Shown one piece after another: positions 31,974-45,133 of a DNA stretch of 64,000 nt. The notes under the pieces were generated by a model. That model searched no databases. It was not told the origin of the DNA and saw only the letters and a program-made list of their open reading frames with translations. The first letter of the stretch is position 1; every line of letters begins with the position of its first letter. The translations under genes were made by a program, and so were the position numbers. Source of the DNA: Nymphalis io (lineage: Eukaryota > Arthropoda > Insecta > Lepidoptera > Nymphalidae); contig NC_065908.1 of the NCBI RefSeq assembly GCF_905147045.1, forward strand, positions 7,502,001 through 7,566,000, written 5' to 3'.

Positions 31974-33523
31974 ATAATTTAAGGAATTATCCGAATCAAT
32001 TCCCTTTTCATTAAATCATTTTTCATACACATACTTTCTTCCGCTGCATATAGAGCGTTCTCCAAATGGTTTTTTTTAATTTTACACGGGAACAGTTTAT
32101 GATAAAAGACCAAGATATTTATGATGTCAAACCTGCAACGTTCAATGTGACGCGTATACTACTGTACTCTAAGGGCTTTATGTATTAACGCATCAGTCGC
32201 ACATAGCTGTAGACGTACTTGTATAAAGTCCAGAGAAAAATAAAGGTTAGATAGAAAAATTTGAAGATAGTTAAGACAATAAAATAACATAGATTCATAA
32301 GTTAAGCTATATACTAAAAAATAGTATGTATTAGGTCAGAAATTAAAATGTGTGAAACGCGCACCGTGCAGCGAGCGTCTCGTGCAAACGTGCAATGAAT
32401 TCTTAGTTTCAGAGAAATGTTATATTACCAAAGACGTCTAAGAGGATGAGGAAAATGAAAATTACCTCGGGTCCGAGATCATTTGTATAATCTCTGACGA
32501 TTACGGAATGGACTTACTTGCAAGTTGAGGATTATTTGAAGTACAATTTTAAGTTTTAATAATTTATGAGACGGGATGGTCACGATGTTTCGAGAGAAAA
32601 ATTTATATTCAATTCAAATATCGAGTTTTTCTTTTATATATTTCATAATATTTAAATATAACATAGTTTTTTTAATTAAATACAGAATAAAGGAGTTTAT
32701 TTACAATGAGATCGCGTCGAATGACGGCAAGAATCTTATATATTCTATAACTGAAAATTTAACAGTCATCAGAGGAGGTAATATGAGGGTATATAAAAAA
32801 TTATAAAAATTTACTTCAATATGATCAGGTAAGTTATCTAAGTAAGCTTAGTTCATGAATTTTACAAAAAAAATATTTATGCAGAAATTCTTAATTTTTA
32901 CTTTCAAATTTTTTATCTTCGTTTAAATTGTACTGTGCGAATAAAATACACTTTGTGATCGCTGTTAATGAATTAGTATAGCAATCCCATCATTATTATG
33001 AACCCATCAGTAATATAAACCAATCAGTTTAAAATTTCGTCCAATTTTAACTCATATAATAAACTTTTGGACAATCCTTACACGCGGTAATTAATTTTAA
33101 AATTAATTTAGTTTAAGTGGTATTATCGTTTATCGAGTAAATGAATTCCCTGTTTTAATTAAACAAAAATTCCCGTCATAATTAAATGAGTCCAGTATTC
33201 AACCATGAAAGCTTTTAAAATGTTGGTCCTTGTAAAAACCGATATTTATAGCAATTTTATGCGGATAATAAGTTCGTTGTAGTGTTGCCAGATGAATTCA
33301 TAATTATAATACACGTCATATACACGTACATATTACCTAATATAAAATAGGTTAATCACTAAAAATAGAAGATTATTAGTTTTTTTTTTTTATCGTAGCG
33401 ATTGAAGCCGTCCAGCTAGCTATAAGAGTCAGGATGTGTGAATCGTATCAATTCAAGTGATTTAATAATACTAAGTATTATATTAGGTTAAAATATTAAT
33501 TCGTGCATAACTGTTATATTTAG
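31974..33523. other. Gene-free AT-rich stretch
   Basis: No supported gene or named repeat. A somewhat GC-richer patch at 32350-32390 (AACGCGCACCGTGCAGCGAG) is unexplained. Confidence 0.4.
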
Positions 33524-33715
33524 CAGCTGATATAGTCCAGTGGTTGACATGTGAATTTCAAACGAAGATTGCTAGTTCAAATCCGGTCAAGTGCATTAGA
33601 AAATTAATATTTTTAACTAATGCTTATAATGCATTTTGTCCTCAGCGGTGAAGTAAATCATTGTAACTAAACTGTCTCTTCTTTAGCCCAGTAGTAGGGT
33701 ATTCATAGGATTTTA
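33524..33715 (+). mobile_element. Family C SINE, old
   Basis: Head GCTGATATAGTCCAGTGGTT, then GATTGCTAGTTCAAATCCGG. Decayed body ending TTTAGCCCAGTAGTAGGGTA. Confidence 0.65.
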
Positions 33716-33929
33716 CTTTACATTATAAATATAAGTATTCATTTGTAGATATTTGTTTGTAAGTCTAACTAGTACTACCTACCCAGCTTATGTTTTTGAA
33801 TCTCTTTCAGAAAGAATTGTCTGGAGAAATGGTTAATTAGCCACAAGACCGCCTCGTGAAACTTTCTGATTTACAATCAAATATATTAATAATAATAATA
33901 AAGTAGCAGTTGATGATAGCCCAATGGTG

Positions 33930-34112
33930 AACTATAATACACTCGTTTTCGCCTGCGGTCTCGCCTTCGCGTTTCAGGCGTTACCTATTTCTTTTTCTGT
34001 ACCTCTGACAACATGTATGCAAAATTTAACGATGATCGATTGAAAAGTAAAGACTTAAAAGCGCAACAAACAGACAACGTCAGTTTCGCATTTATATTAG
34101 TTATGACTGTTG
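33930..34112 (-). repeat. Family E repeat, diverged
   Basis: On the - strand: AAATGCGAAACTGACGTTGT, TTGTTGCGCTTTTAAGTC, TTGTCAGAGGTACAGAAA and GGCGAGACCGCAGGCGAAAA. It matches other family E copies in order. Confidence 0.6.
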
Positions 34113-34502
34113 CTTATCAAAATTAGAATATTTATAACCAAAAGTGCCAATTGACCAGTTATATTCCATCACACATACTATCAATAACAATAAATCATCA
34201 ACTCGCCAACACCGATTTATACTTAAACACACCTCAAAGTTTTTATAGTGAAAACTGGATTAAAATCCATTAAGAGCTTTGCGAGATTACCTCGGATGTA
34301 CAGACGAACTCTCGAAGCTTCTTGTTTGTAGTGAGAGAAGTTGACTTGAAAATTACATACTCATCTATAGTTAATAAACTTGTTTAATTTCTAGAATGTT
34401 CTGCTATCGGAAAACCGTTAATATAATGTCTAAATATTAAATTTATATTTTGTAATTATTTAGGCATCTATAACACAAGCAACGCTAAATAGCTATTTTG
34501 TT

Positions 34503-34578
34503 ATAGAATGATGAAGAGAAATCTGATGAGTTGCTGATACCTACCCAGACGGGCTTGCAAAAAGCCCTACCACCAAGC
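34503..34578 (-). mobile_element. Family A fragment with large internal deletion
   Basis: The TATAGAATGATGAAGAG end is joined directly to ATCTGATGAGTTGCTGATAC, CTACCCAGACGGGCTTGC and AAAAAGCCCTACCACC. Confidence 0.75.
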
Positions 34579-34639
34579 TATAAAAAAGAAAACAACTCTT
34601 AACGTGAACAGTAAAACTTAATCAAGTAAACAAAAAATT

Positions 34640-34835
34640 GAATGCCGAGATGGTCCTTAATTTAAACCGAGGATAACGTGTTTTAACCCGGACTAGCACC
34701 AATTAATTTTCATGGATTTAATTTGTGGTTATAATTCATCTTGTGTTGGTGAAGAAAAACAACGTGCGTATGTCTAATTTCACAGAAATTCTGAACATTG
34801 GTATCCATCAATCCGCATTGATAACTACCAAAAAA
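34640..34835 (+). mobile_element. Family C SINE, diverged
   Basis: GCCGAGATGGTCCTTAATTT, AACCCGGACTAGCACCAATT, TTTGTGGTTATAATTCATCT and TGTCTAATTTCACAGAAATT. Breaks off after CAATCCGCATTGATAACT. Confidence 0.75.
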
Positions 34836-36812
34836 AAAAATTCTTCAAAAAGCATTTCTTACTTTTGATCTAAAACAAATCAAATCAAACGCGCCTTGTA
34901 AGAAATGATACCCAATAAATCCTTCTCATCAGTTGTGAAGCAAATTTCTCGCTACGAAGATTCCATCAATTTTACACTGATCCTAAAATCACAACACAAG
35001 CGCCGACAAGTTCATCTTCAACATCAGATATTACACACGTCGACTCGAGTCTTGCATTATAAAACACCCGCCTTAGATGGCTTAAAGATCTTGAGCTTGG
35101 CATTAATAAAGATTAACCAGTATTAATATTCTCAAGTGTAAGTTTTTATTATATCGCAACGAGATTTTTTGATACTTAGGAATTATTATTGGTAAAATAT
35201 TATTGTTACTGGAACTGTTTTCGTTTTTCGACTTCAGTCTTTCTGTTGTTGTTCTGTTCTAGAGAAGTTTTCGTTAATAATATAAATTTGATATGTTAAA
35301 GCAATTTTGTAAAGAAATAAAATAAAATGGTTAATGGTACTAGTGGAATAACTGGTTAGATATATGTACCACAGATTTAACGCCTAAATTTGGAGGATTT
35401 TTCAAAAGATTAAAATTTTTAACAAGCAATTACTTATGTCGTCCTACGTTCATATATAAAGTATATGTATGACAATTTACCAATTCATACATTGTATAAA
35501 GACATATGAAACAATTAAGGTTCCTCCGTCCGGCTTCCGGACGCCTGCAGTTAATCTGTGATTATCTGTGCCATTGTCATGTAAACATAGAATATATGAC
35601 ATTAATGAAAGATCTGACTTTGTTCTAAGGACTTGAAGGAGTGTTGATGGAGTATTACATTGAAACAGCATATGTCAGATATTTAAAAAAACTGATAGAC
35701 CCTTTTATTAGTGGTAGGGCCACAAGTTATTATACCACCTAACAGCAATACTTTTTATAACTGTGCATTCTTGTGAGCGAGATCTGTTTGATTATAGACT
35801 TCTTGGCTTTTCAATTACATATAACATTTAAGATTCTATAATTGTCAGCGCATTAAAGGTGCAAGTCCAATTATTTTAATGCGGTCTACGAACGTACTGT
35901 GATATTTTTCCTTAAGATTTTTTTGTATTTTTTGTATTAATTTGGATATATAATAATGTGCATGGCTTCTGAACGTACATAACGAACCTTTTTTTATTCC
36001 AAATCGTATAAAAAGTTTATATTTGTTTATAATTACGAACTCAAAAATAAATTATACGCAGAACAAGACACATGGAATAGTTGAGGTTTTAATTATTATT
36101 TACGACAAGAAAAAATAGTACCATCGCTTTCTAAAAATTCTATTTTCATTATTACATTTAACATTTATTTATTAGTATATATGTTTAATAATAATATACG
36201 TTTCACGAATTTTATATCGAAGACCCGAATTTTATTTCTATGTGACCTTATTCTGTCATTTGAGATTGTCGTTTGGGTGGGATGTAAACGTTCTCCCAAA
36301 TCTCGTAGGGACGGATTACAGTTGCTCAACTCTGAATAAAATATAACGAACTGAATTCCATCTCGTTCTAAGAGATATCCGTGTAAAGTAATTTACGTTT
36401 CTCAGGTGATTTTTTCTCGTTCCAGTCGAGTCCGGTTTGTTGGGATTTCTGAATTTTCAACACGAAGAATAAATTGCATTTTGTAATAGATTTTTGTTTT
36501 TTCCAAAAATGGTTCATACTTAACTAATACTAAACTTAATAATATTATTAATAACTTCGGTTTAAAGACATTTATTTTCTCAAGGATTTTATAGGTTACT
36601 ATAGTTTAAAATAGTGTCTCGGATACAGTAAATAAATAGTTAAATCTTAAATAAGATGGAGGTAGTAACAGAAAAAAAAACTAATAGGGCGGTGAGACCA
36701 CATTAACTCATACTTATATTGTATATATTTGATAAAGCGATTCTTGAATATATATGCTTATTTTTTTTATAGTTGACCTTTGGACACTCAGAATTTTTTT
36801 AAATTAGTGAAA
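34836..36812. other. Gene-free stretch
   Basis: AT-rich, with a small family A-like scrap at 35708-35765 (GTGGTAGGGCCACAAGTTAT). GACATTTATTTTCTCAA at about 36568 recurs at about 63824. No gene supported. Confidence 0.4.
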
Positions 36813-37243
36813 ACTTAATCAGGTAATTTATTAATTGCATCGAAAGAAATTAAGAGTAGTTCGGAATCAATTTTGTGTATTTATGTATATACGTGCTGTA
36901 GGACTAGGGCTGTTTAGTTTAATAATACTAGATTTTTTTCTATATCTTATGAAAAATAATGTTTGTTTTTGATTGTTTTGGGCATTATGTCAACATTGTG
37001 ATGATTGCTGATGTGCAAGTCATGTTCGATAATTGTTTATAAATAAGAGTCGCAAACTCTTTAATATAAAATATATGTATATAAATTTTAAAATAGCATA
37101 CCTAAACTAATTTAAATAAACATTTAATTGTAATACAATTAACACATTTATAAAGCTCTCAGCGTACATACTGTGAGTATTATCTGTGCCCGAATGAAAG
37201 GCGAGAGTCAACACTATAATTCGACCTCTTAATAACTAGCACT

Positions 37244-37276
37244 AACCGGTTCCAACCGGCTCCAGCCGGTATAAAA
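37244..37276 (+). promoter_or_regulatory. Triple 10-bp CCGG repeat abutting TATA box
   Basis: AACCGGTTCC, AACCGGCTCC and AGCCGGTATA are three consecutive 10-bp units (37244-37273). The last runs into TATAAAA at 37270-37276. AACCGGTT is the textbook Grainyhead-type core. It has the look of a promoter, but no ORF, splice structure or transcript can be tied to it. Confidence 0.4.
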
Positions 37277-37574
37277 TGATTCAGTGGAGGATCGTCCTTT
37301 GCCAAATCCACTTAACACTAAGAGCTCTTTTAACTTTTTTTTTAGCGTAGAGACTAATCGAGCAGCTTTAAGCTGAATACAGACAAATGTTAGAGCTTTG
37401 GATTAATTTAAATGGCGGAGGTTGACTTCCGATAGGATTTGGGGTATTGAGGAATTAAAGAAATATATATTGCTATTAAATAAAAGTAGATTTGTAAATA
37501 AATTAGACGGTTTTTAATGAAAAATATAAAAAAAAACAAAGTAAAGTAACGATAAAAATGTCTCATCGTTAAAT

Positions 37575-37790
37575 TAAGACCTTCTCCTTTTGACGGGAAT
37601 GTTTAAAGCTTATTCCACCACACTGCCCCAGAGCGGGTTGGTTACTGGCGTGGTAGAATTTAATCCAATACTTGTAGATTTAGTCACCATATTTTTCTTC
37701 ATCGCTGAGCACGAGATGAATTCATAACAAAAACTAAGCTCATAACAGATTAAGATTTAGGCATTACCGCTGGGAATAATCACTCATCAT
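37575..37790 (-). mobile_element. Family C SINE, diverged
   Basis: On the + strand: GACCTTCTCCTTTTGACGGG, AAAGCTTATTCCACCACACT, AGAGCGGGTTGGTTACTGGC and CATCGCTGAGCACGAGATGA. Confidence 0.7.
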
Positions 37791-38378
37791 TTGTTTCACC
37801 AAAATTATAAAGTCTACTTATAACAGTCCATGCGGATTCAAAAACTTAATCTACAAAATTTTTACCTCCGTAAAAATTTGCATACATATTGCCATAATAC
37901 ATGAGAGTATAATCCAAGCCCACGTCAAGTGTTGAAAATTAATCTAAAAAACAAAAGACCACATTTTTTTCACCGCTATGAAGATTTCAGTGAAGTTATG
38001 CATAATTTAAATATTTACATTTTTGTTTTCAGGTAATTCTGATAGCCTAGACGTTAGTTTGAATATATAAGGTGGATTATTTTCTGGGTCTCATATGTTA
38101 AAAGTAGTGCTTATTTACTTTCCTACCGCTTATTATATTTATTATGTTAATGGTGATGACCAGACCGGAAACTTCCTGACTTAATCAGGTAATTTAATAA
38201 TTACATTGAAAGGATTGAAGAGTAGTTCGTAATCAATATTGTGTATAAATATAGGTACTGTAGAACAAGGGCTGTTTATTTTAATAATACTAGATTTTTT
38301 GATTTTGTGAATTATGTCGGAACGTTCGGGGACGGAAACATTCTTAAAAGAGTCTGGTCAGCTGCGTAGAAAAACTGG

Positions 38379-38625
38379 CTTGGTGGTAGGGCTTTGTGAA
38401 AACCCGTCTTTGTCTATCCACTCTTAATATAGAACAGAAATATTTACTATGGTTATGTTGAGGTTTGAAGGGTTCGTGAGCCAGCGTCATTACAGGCCCA
38501 AAAGACATACATCTTGATCTCCAAGGTTGGTGGCGCATTGGCGATGTAAGGGATGAATAATATTGCTAACAATGTCAATGTCTTTAGGCAGTGGTGACTA
38601 ATTATTATCAGTCTGCTTCACTATT
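38379..38625 (-). mobile_element. Family A short retroelement, diverged
   Basis: GGTGGTAGGGCTTTGTGAAA, GGTTTGAAGGGTTCGTGAGC, CCAAGGTTGGTGGCGCATTG and GCAGTGGTGACTAATTATTA. Confidence 0.78.
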
Positions 38626-38659
38626 GCAATAATAAAATAATCTAATGTTCAAATGTGTG

Positions 38660-38865
38660 TGGAAATACAGGTGCACTCTCTATTCTCTTACTCTCATAAT
38701 CCGATCGGATGGCAGGAAATAATTAAGGCGCACGAATAACGGGTACATGATTTCCGACACTGTTTAATTCCAAACATCTCCAACTCAGAATTTCTCGACG
38801 GAAAAACTTAGTAACCTTTCATTAACTTGACTTGGATTGAACCCGGAACCTCGGGGTTTTTAAGG
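38660..38865 (-). mobile_element. Family B SINE, old
   Basis: On the + strand: CAGGTGCACTCTCTATTCTC, GAATTTCTCGACGGAAAAAC and GATTGAACCCGGAACCTCGG, the reverse of the family B head and body, with many changes. Confidence 0.55.
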
Positions 38866-39344
38866 AATATAATACATATTCAATATATCTAGAAAATTAT
38901 TATCGTTAAAGATATATTGTGTTTACGATTTAACTTATTTTATATATTGATTTTAACCTAATATTGTTTCAAAACATGACTTTAATTTACAAGCGAAGTT
39001 TCGAAGTGCTTTAGCTTAACGAGCACATTAACGCCAAAGGCATTAAAACTTAGACTAAATTGATTATCTAGTGCGTCTGTACCTACTGCAAGAATTACAT
39101 TTGTGAGTTCTCTTAGCTTACATACATACATATGTGTGTGTTTCTTAGATCTTATCTCATTTATGTCACGTAGTCTTTTAATGTTATCTAGATATATATG
39201 TGTGTAACGTAGTAATTATAAAGTTGGTAGTAGTTATTGTTTAGTTTGATGTACTATCAATATGAATATAAATTATTATTGCATACGAAATTAAGGTAAA
39301 TGAATACAAAACTATTTGAAAAAACCAAATATCCAAACTAATTT

Positions 39345-39538
39345 TATAAATGAGAAAGTGAGTTTGATTTGTTGTTCGTTTGTTACGCTTTCACGTAACG
39401 GAACTGAATTTTAGAAAATGGGATATGAAGCAAGCTTGAAGCGAAAGGAAGGATATAAGTTTCTGTTTTCATGTTTAACACCTGAACAACCATTCTTGTT
39501 CTATTACGCGGCGAAGCCACTAGCGAAACCTAATATTC
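39345..39538 (+). repeat. Family E repeat
   Basis: TTTATAAATGAGAAAGTGAG, TTGTTACGCTTTCACGTAAC, GATATGAAGCAAGCTTGAAG and TACGCGGCGAAGCCACTAGC. Diverged, but with both ends recognisable. Confidence 0.65.
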
Positions 39539-39837
39539 TATATGTTAATAAAAAATATGCAATATATTACAAAAAATAAAACCTGAAACTTTAAACCTTA
39601 CCCTTACCTTACCTTGACCTTAGTCATTTATAATAAAGAACATACAAGAATAAAGAACAAAAAAAAAACAAAACTGACCTCAAAATTATCGTTTGGTGTA
39701 AATATAATATAGTGAAGGTTTTGCTATATTTTAAATATAATATGTATAATTAATTCGAATTTTAAATCTAAAATCAGGAGAAACTAATAAAACTTAAAGA
39801 AGACCAACCACTGAATTTATATACGCGTAATTAATGA

Positions 39838-39970
39838 GTTAAGAAAAACATCGTAAGGAAGCCTGCATGTGTTGGAATATTAAGTGGCGCAGTGAAATAA
39901 GACTTAAGCCTTATTATTTGGAAGACCAGAGATCTAAGTCCAGTAGTGCGGCGTTTAAGAACTGTTTCAT
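39838..39970 (+). mobile_element. Family C scrap
   Basis: AAAAACATCGTAAGGAAGCC, TGCATGTGTTGGAATATTAA and CCAGTAGTGCGGCG. Heavily decayed. Confidence 0.4.
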
Positions 39971-40462
39971 TGACATTTATGGAATGACGTCATATTAAAA
40001 TATGGCGACTGTGTATTGAGCGCACAGATAAGCTTGATTGAATTTTCATTTTCTAACACAAAACATATACTAAAAAATAAAGTCTGATAAATAACGTTAC
40101 AGTAAATCGCTATGGAATGGATTTTACAGTTAATTTAGCAGTAGCGTTAAACGATAAACACAAGCTCCTACGAAACACAAAACTAATTAGGCGCGAAATA
40201 GTCGCTTTGTCGAATCCCGCCACAAATTGATTGCTACGAGTAGGTATTGTGATTGAATCGCTTCCTATTAATTCAAACAGTTAACAAAACTATCCGTTTA
40301 TCACACCGAAGCTAATTGCACATTTGAATAAAATCAATATATTAAAAAAAAATTCATTTATATTGGCGAATAATTTGTTGGTGTAGTAAGAAGACAAAGT
40401 ATTATTAAACTGATCATTCGCTAAATAACCTTTATAAGTAAGGGCTTGAGTATTTTACAGTA

Positions 40463-40735
40463 TATGTAGGCTGACGAGCATATGGGCCACCTGATGGTAA
40501 GTGTTCACCAACGCCCTCTCACCCTTCAAACCGAAGAAGAAATAATAACCATTCCTTACATCACTAATGCGCTACTAATCTTGGGAACTGAGATGTTATG
40601 GCCCTTGTACCTGTAATTACACTGGCTAATTCACCCTTCAAACCGGAACGCAACAATACTAAGTACTGCTGTTTTCCGGTAGATTATCTGAAGAGTGGGT
40701 GGTACCTACCCAGAAGAGCTTGCACAAACGGCTAA
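40463..40735 (-). mobile_element. Family A short retroelement
   Basis: GGCTGACGAGCATATGGGCC, ACCTGATGGTAAGTGTTCAC and GAGTGGGTGGTACCTACCCA to GAGCTTGCACAAACGG. Moderately preserved. Confidence 0.85.
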
Positions 40736-40754
40736 CGAAGATCAAAACTCTAAT

Positions 40755-40975
40755 GAACCGCTCCACACATAGACAGTGGCACTGTAAGAAGCGTTAGCCA
40801 TCTCTTATATCACCAATGCGCCATCAATCTTGGGAATCAAGATACTATGCACCTTGTACCTATAGTTATACTGTCTCATTCAAATCGGAAACCACAATGC
40901 TCAATATTTCTTGTTGGTAGTAGAATTTGTGATGAGTGGGTTATCCAGACGATTACCATCAGAAAGCCCCACCAT
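40755..40975 (-). mobile_element. Second, older family A copy in tandem
   Basis: It starts without the 5' CGGACGAGC block: CACATAGACAGTGGCACTGT, CACCAATGCGCCATCAATCT, TGTGATGAGTGGGTTATCCA and AAAGCCCCACCATTAAG. Same orientation as its neighbour. Confidence 0.7.
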
Positions 40976-41350
40976 TAAGTATACATATAGTGCATAATAT
41001 ACTGGTATAAAAAAATAAAGAAAAAGCAATAATGATCATATCACATGAATTATACTTATAAACGCCTTATTAAATTTTCAAAAGCAACCCCTACACAAAG
41101 ATATGAAATTGGCAAACATTAACAAGACGCTAATGTTACACATGTGTGATACACGGGTTTTGTTTGCGTGTGATCATTCGCTATGTTGGAAGATATCCAG
41201 AACTGCAGTGCTTTTAAAATTATTTGCAATAACTTGTTTTTTTTTTTATTGTTGAATCGCTGTGCGGCAATTTCACGCTAAGTGATATGATACTAATATT
41301 GTAGAACTGACGTTGTTTGTTTGTTTTTTGCGCGACTAATTCGATTGTTA

Positions 41351-41576
41351 GTAACAGCCTGTGAATGTCCCACTGAGCTAAGGCCTCCTCTCCCTTTTCG
41401 AGGAGAAGGTTCGGAGCTTATTTCACCACGCTTCTTCAATGCGGGTTGGTGGAATACTCATGTGGCAGAATTTCAGTGAAATTAGACACATGCAGGTTTC
41501 CTCACGATGTTTTCCTTCACCGTCAAGCACGAGATGAATTATAAACACAAATTAAGCACATGAAAATTCAGTACAC
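41351..41576 (-). mobile_element. Family C SINE, lacking the tRNA-like head
   Basis: On the + strand: GTAACAGCCTGTGAATGTCC, CACTGAGCTAAGGCCTCCTC, CAATGCGGGTTGGTGGAATA and GCACGAGATGAATTATAAAC, stopping at GAAAATTCAGTA, just before the head. Confidence 0.88.
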
Positions 41577-44429
41577 AGTTAATAAATCGTAATTATTTAC
41601 TTGACAAATATTTTATCAAAGTTTGATCACATATCTCCGCTCCGCTCCATCTTAGACCTTCAAGTGTGATAACAGTCAAGCGCTAGCTTATATATTTGAA
41701 AAAAAAAATGCAGCACCGGTCTAGGCTTTATCAAGAAGAGCCGGGACGAATATATAGTTTATTATATAATGTGCTAAAATGTTTTAAGTCACGAAACTTG
41801 GAATTGTACTTATTACGTGATTATTTAGTAGAAGTGCTTGGTAATAACGTTATTTTTTGCAAAATATTTCTTTTAAACATGCTACAACAGTTTTATATAA
41901 TTTTTATTGTTACTGCATACGAGAACGGTTAGAGAATATATTGATTTATATAAGGAAATATTTATTCACTGCTAACATCGGTTTATTTTTTAAATACGCT
42001 GGTTGTTCCTATCTCAAACGCCCCCGCACTAAATTCGCTCATCACCCGCTAAACAACTTTTATAAGTACCTAAACACGATAAACATATAATTAAAAATAA
42101 TTTCAAATGGTGTAATACGCGGTCTCTAATTCAAGTTTCCCACTATAGTAGCTAAGTTAGTATCTGAACTAAGTGTACACAGAGTGTTCTAAATGCTAGA
42201 GAAATTATATCACGTTTAAAACATTGTCTCGCGTTTATGCCTAGTATTCAAGCAATGAATTCAGTTATGTTAACAAAATTTAAGCACAACTTGATGTCAA
42301 AACTATATGATAATTTAAATTTCGAATTTATTATAAGAAAATTATATGTCACAATAACAAAAATATCTGGATGGGTTCTTCGTTCGTTATTCGTGCAAGG
42401 CGTATTTAGCTTTCGAGCTCGATATATTTACTAGATCTATATAATTTCAACAATAGTTAAATAATTCATATAAACCACTTGGAGGTCTGTATACGCATAC
42501 AACAATGACACAGGCTATTTCAATAGTCTGCTTCATAGAAAGGCTCACAACATAAAGAGACCACCTATTGTCTTAAAATTTAATTTAATTTTCATTCCAA
42601 ATTAGAACTTGTCACATTATTATTATGCTCAATAGAAGTAGTGGCCAGGTCAACCAAAAATGGCCAAAAATAATAATATATATGTATATAGACTATGATA
42701 GAAGTTTTGGTATTTTTCTTCTATAAGAATTCTATAGCTTAGTCCAAATAAAATCCTCCATCTATTATTAATTTACAATTTAATGTAATAATCCTTGATT
42801 GTATGGAAGTGTAATTTATATGCCCTTTAGAACATTGATTCTAGTTATATCCAAATAATAATAGTTGTTAGTATATAATCAACAGTTTTATATAATGTCC
42901 ATTAAAAAGTATGCTTACGAATAATTTGATAATTCTTCTCCAAGCGTACTATTATAACACTTTCAGACAATTCTTAAAGAAGCAAACTTTAACATAATTT
43001 CATCCTGAAAGAAGTCTGAGCAGTAATAAGCTTAAGTCTCCAAGATCGAACCCGCACTAATCGCCTTAGCGAAAGCGCTTCAGGACAAATTCTCTTACGG
43101 TTTAATTAAATTTTATGTACGTACGTACATAGGATAGATACGTAAATTGAGTTAGCTACGGGCTGTTGTGGTTTATTGCGTTTGAGTGGTAAAGTGACTT
43201 TAGTTCACGTTTATAGTTAGATGTGCCCAACTACAGATTGGCAATATTACTAATGAATTTAATCTAAAAAGCCCGCCTAGTTAGGTATCACATATTCTAT
43301 CGCCAAATACCAACGTGTTGTACAGGCAGAAGAGGTATTGCTTATCGTTAGTTCCCAACGTTGGCGCATTGGCGATGTAATAAATTGTTGATATCACACA
43401 GAGCCAATGTCTATGGGCTGTAGATATGTACTGACGGTTGGACCATTTGACAGTATGTCAGTTACATTTTCATTTCTGTCACACACTTAAAAATATTTTA
43501 AGTAGGTATTTTTTTTATTACAATCATAATGTTAATTATGCTTGGCAACTAGCGACACCTAACGACTAACGAGGTAACAGTTTCATCTTAAAATAATATA
43601 TGAAATACGTCTGTCAGTCATTATATTATTCTATCAATTATAACTGAAGGCATGAGTGGATGTAGGTGATATGTAACTTTTTTTTTATTATTTCTTATTT
43701 TATGTCATTGAAGGTGTTATGTCTATACGTATTTTTTTATAATTGCCATACGAATGTCACGAAAAGTGCGCTTATTTTAGCTATTATTTTCAATTATTTT
43801 CTATTTGTGTTTGTTGATTAAATGGAACAATATATAAATATTATATGTTCATATTGAACATGTTCATATTTTTTATTTATTAATCTATTATTTGTAAGCT
43901 TTGTTTTTCACACATAGAATAAATTACTACAACACTATCACAAAACATAGTATTTATATAATATACAAAAACACAGATATACTCTAGTATTCGTATTTCT
44001 AAATCACACATAAGTACATATATAAAACAAGAATTGAAACTTTGATGCTGGTTTCTATAAAATTATAAATTTGTGACATATATCTGATCGAAGTCGATTT
44101 TCAGCTAGTTAGTCTAATAATAATTTTATTGTAATGTAAATATAAATGATAATTGTGCTATCCATTCGCCAAGTGTTGAGTTAATGCCGTGTCTAAGAAT
44201 AGAACGTTATAAATAAACTCTTTATCAAACGAAAGTACACCGTATTGCAAGGAAATAAAAGTTATGTTAGTGTACCGCATATTTTGTCAATTTCGTTAGT
44301 GTAATTGACTGACCAACCGATATACGAGAATAGATTGAAATAGCAATATTAAAGAAAAAGATAGCTAATGATTACACGTATTAGATACGTTTGTACTATA
44401 TGATTAAATATTTTACATTACAACACATC
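41577..44429. other. Gene-free stretch
   Basis: AT-rich. Contains an old family A scrap at 43270-43440 (AAGCCCGCCTAGTTAGGTAT, GTTGGCGCATTGGCGATGTA) on the - strand. Short open frames near 41.7-42.4 kb have no recognisable domain and low-complexity composition. Confidence 0.45.
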
Positions 44430-44501
44430 GGTCCCATGGTGTAATGGTTAGCACTTTGGACTCTGAATCCAACGATCCGAGTTCAAATCTCGGTGGGACC
44501 T
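44430..44501 (+). tRNA. tRNA-Gln (anticodon CUG)
   Basis: A 72-nt cloverleaf. The acceptor stem GGTCCCA (44430-44436) pairs with TGGGACC (44494-44500), with discriminator T44501. D-arm region TGGTGTAATGGTTAGCA (A box); anticodon arm TTGGA-CTCTGAA-TCCAA, anticodon CTG; T-arm CCGAGTTCAAATCTCGG (B box). A Pol III terminator TTTTT follows at 44506-44510. No intron. It resembles insect tRNA-Gln(CUG) closely, and unlike the SINE heads in this window it has complete pairing. Likely functional. Confidence 0.96.
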
Positions 44502-44505
44502 GATG

Positions 44506-44510
44506 TTTTT
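44506..44510 (+). terminator. Pol III terminator of tRNA-Gln
   Basis: A T5 run 4 nt after the tRNA 3' end. Confidence 0.85.
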
Positions 44511-44990
44511 GTTATAATATATTTTTTTTATCTATTCAAAATTAGTTGGCAACACAACATTAAAAAATATTTTTTTTAATTTATTATAAGTTTTTTTTGA
44601 TAATTTATTTAGTATGGTGCTTCATTACTTTTACGATATCATCCATATTTAATTAATTATTTATTACTGTTATTAATGTTAATTGTTATAAATGTTAATT
44701 GTTATATATATAATTAAAAAATAATATATATATATATAATTAAAAAAAAACGAAGTGGCAATAAATTATTAACATAAAAACACTTCAGTAACTTAATATC
44801 TTAGTGTATCTTTAAACTTGTTGAATTAAATTAAATGAAAGCAAAATCACATTAATATAATTGAAAACTTAATCTTGAGTTATATATAATTAATATTTAA
44901 TATATTTATTACTCCATCAAAGGATATACACTTACGAGTACATTACATCCTGGAATAATATTTTAAAATATATGTGTTCCTTCAGCTATA

Positions 44991-45064
44991 TAATAATAAT
45001 GTCCTCCAGACCGATTTCGGACACGGCGGCCAATCTCAAGGAAGATGAGCCAACTACGCAGGAG

Positions 45065-45133
<69 letters not shown>

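Larger units (their letters stand above)
36813..38300 (+). repeat. Pair of diverged direct repeats (about 125 bp each)
   Basis: 36813-36938 and 38179-38300 share ACTTAATCAGGTAATTTA, AGAGTAGTTCG, AATCAAT.TTGTGTAT, AGGGCTGTTTA and TTAATAATACTAGATTTTTT in the same order. About 1.37 kb apart. Confidence 0.8.
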
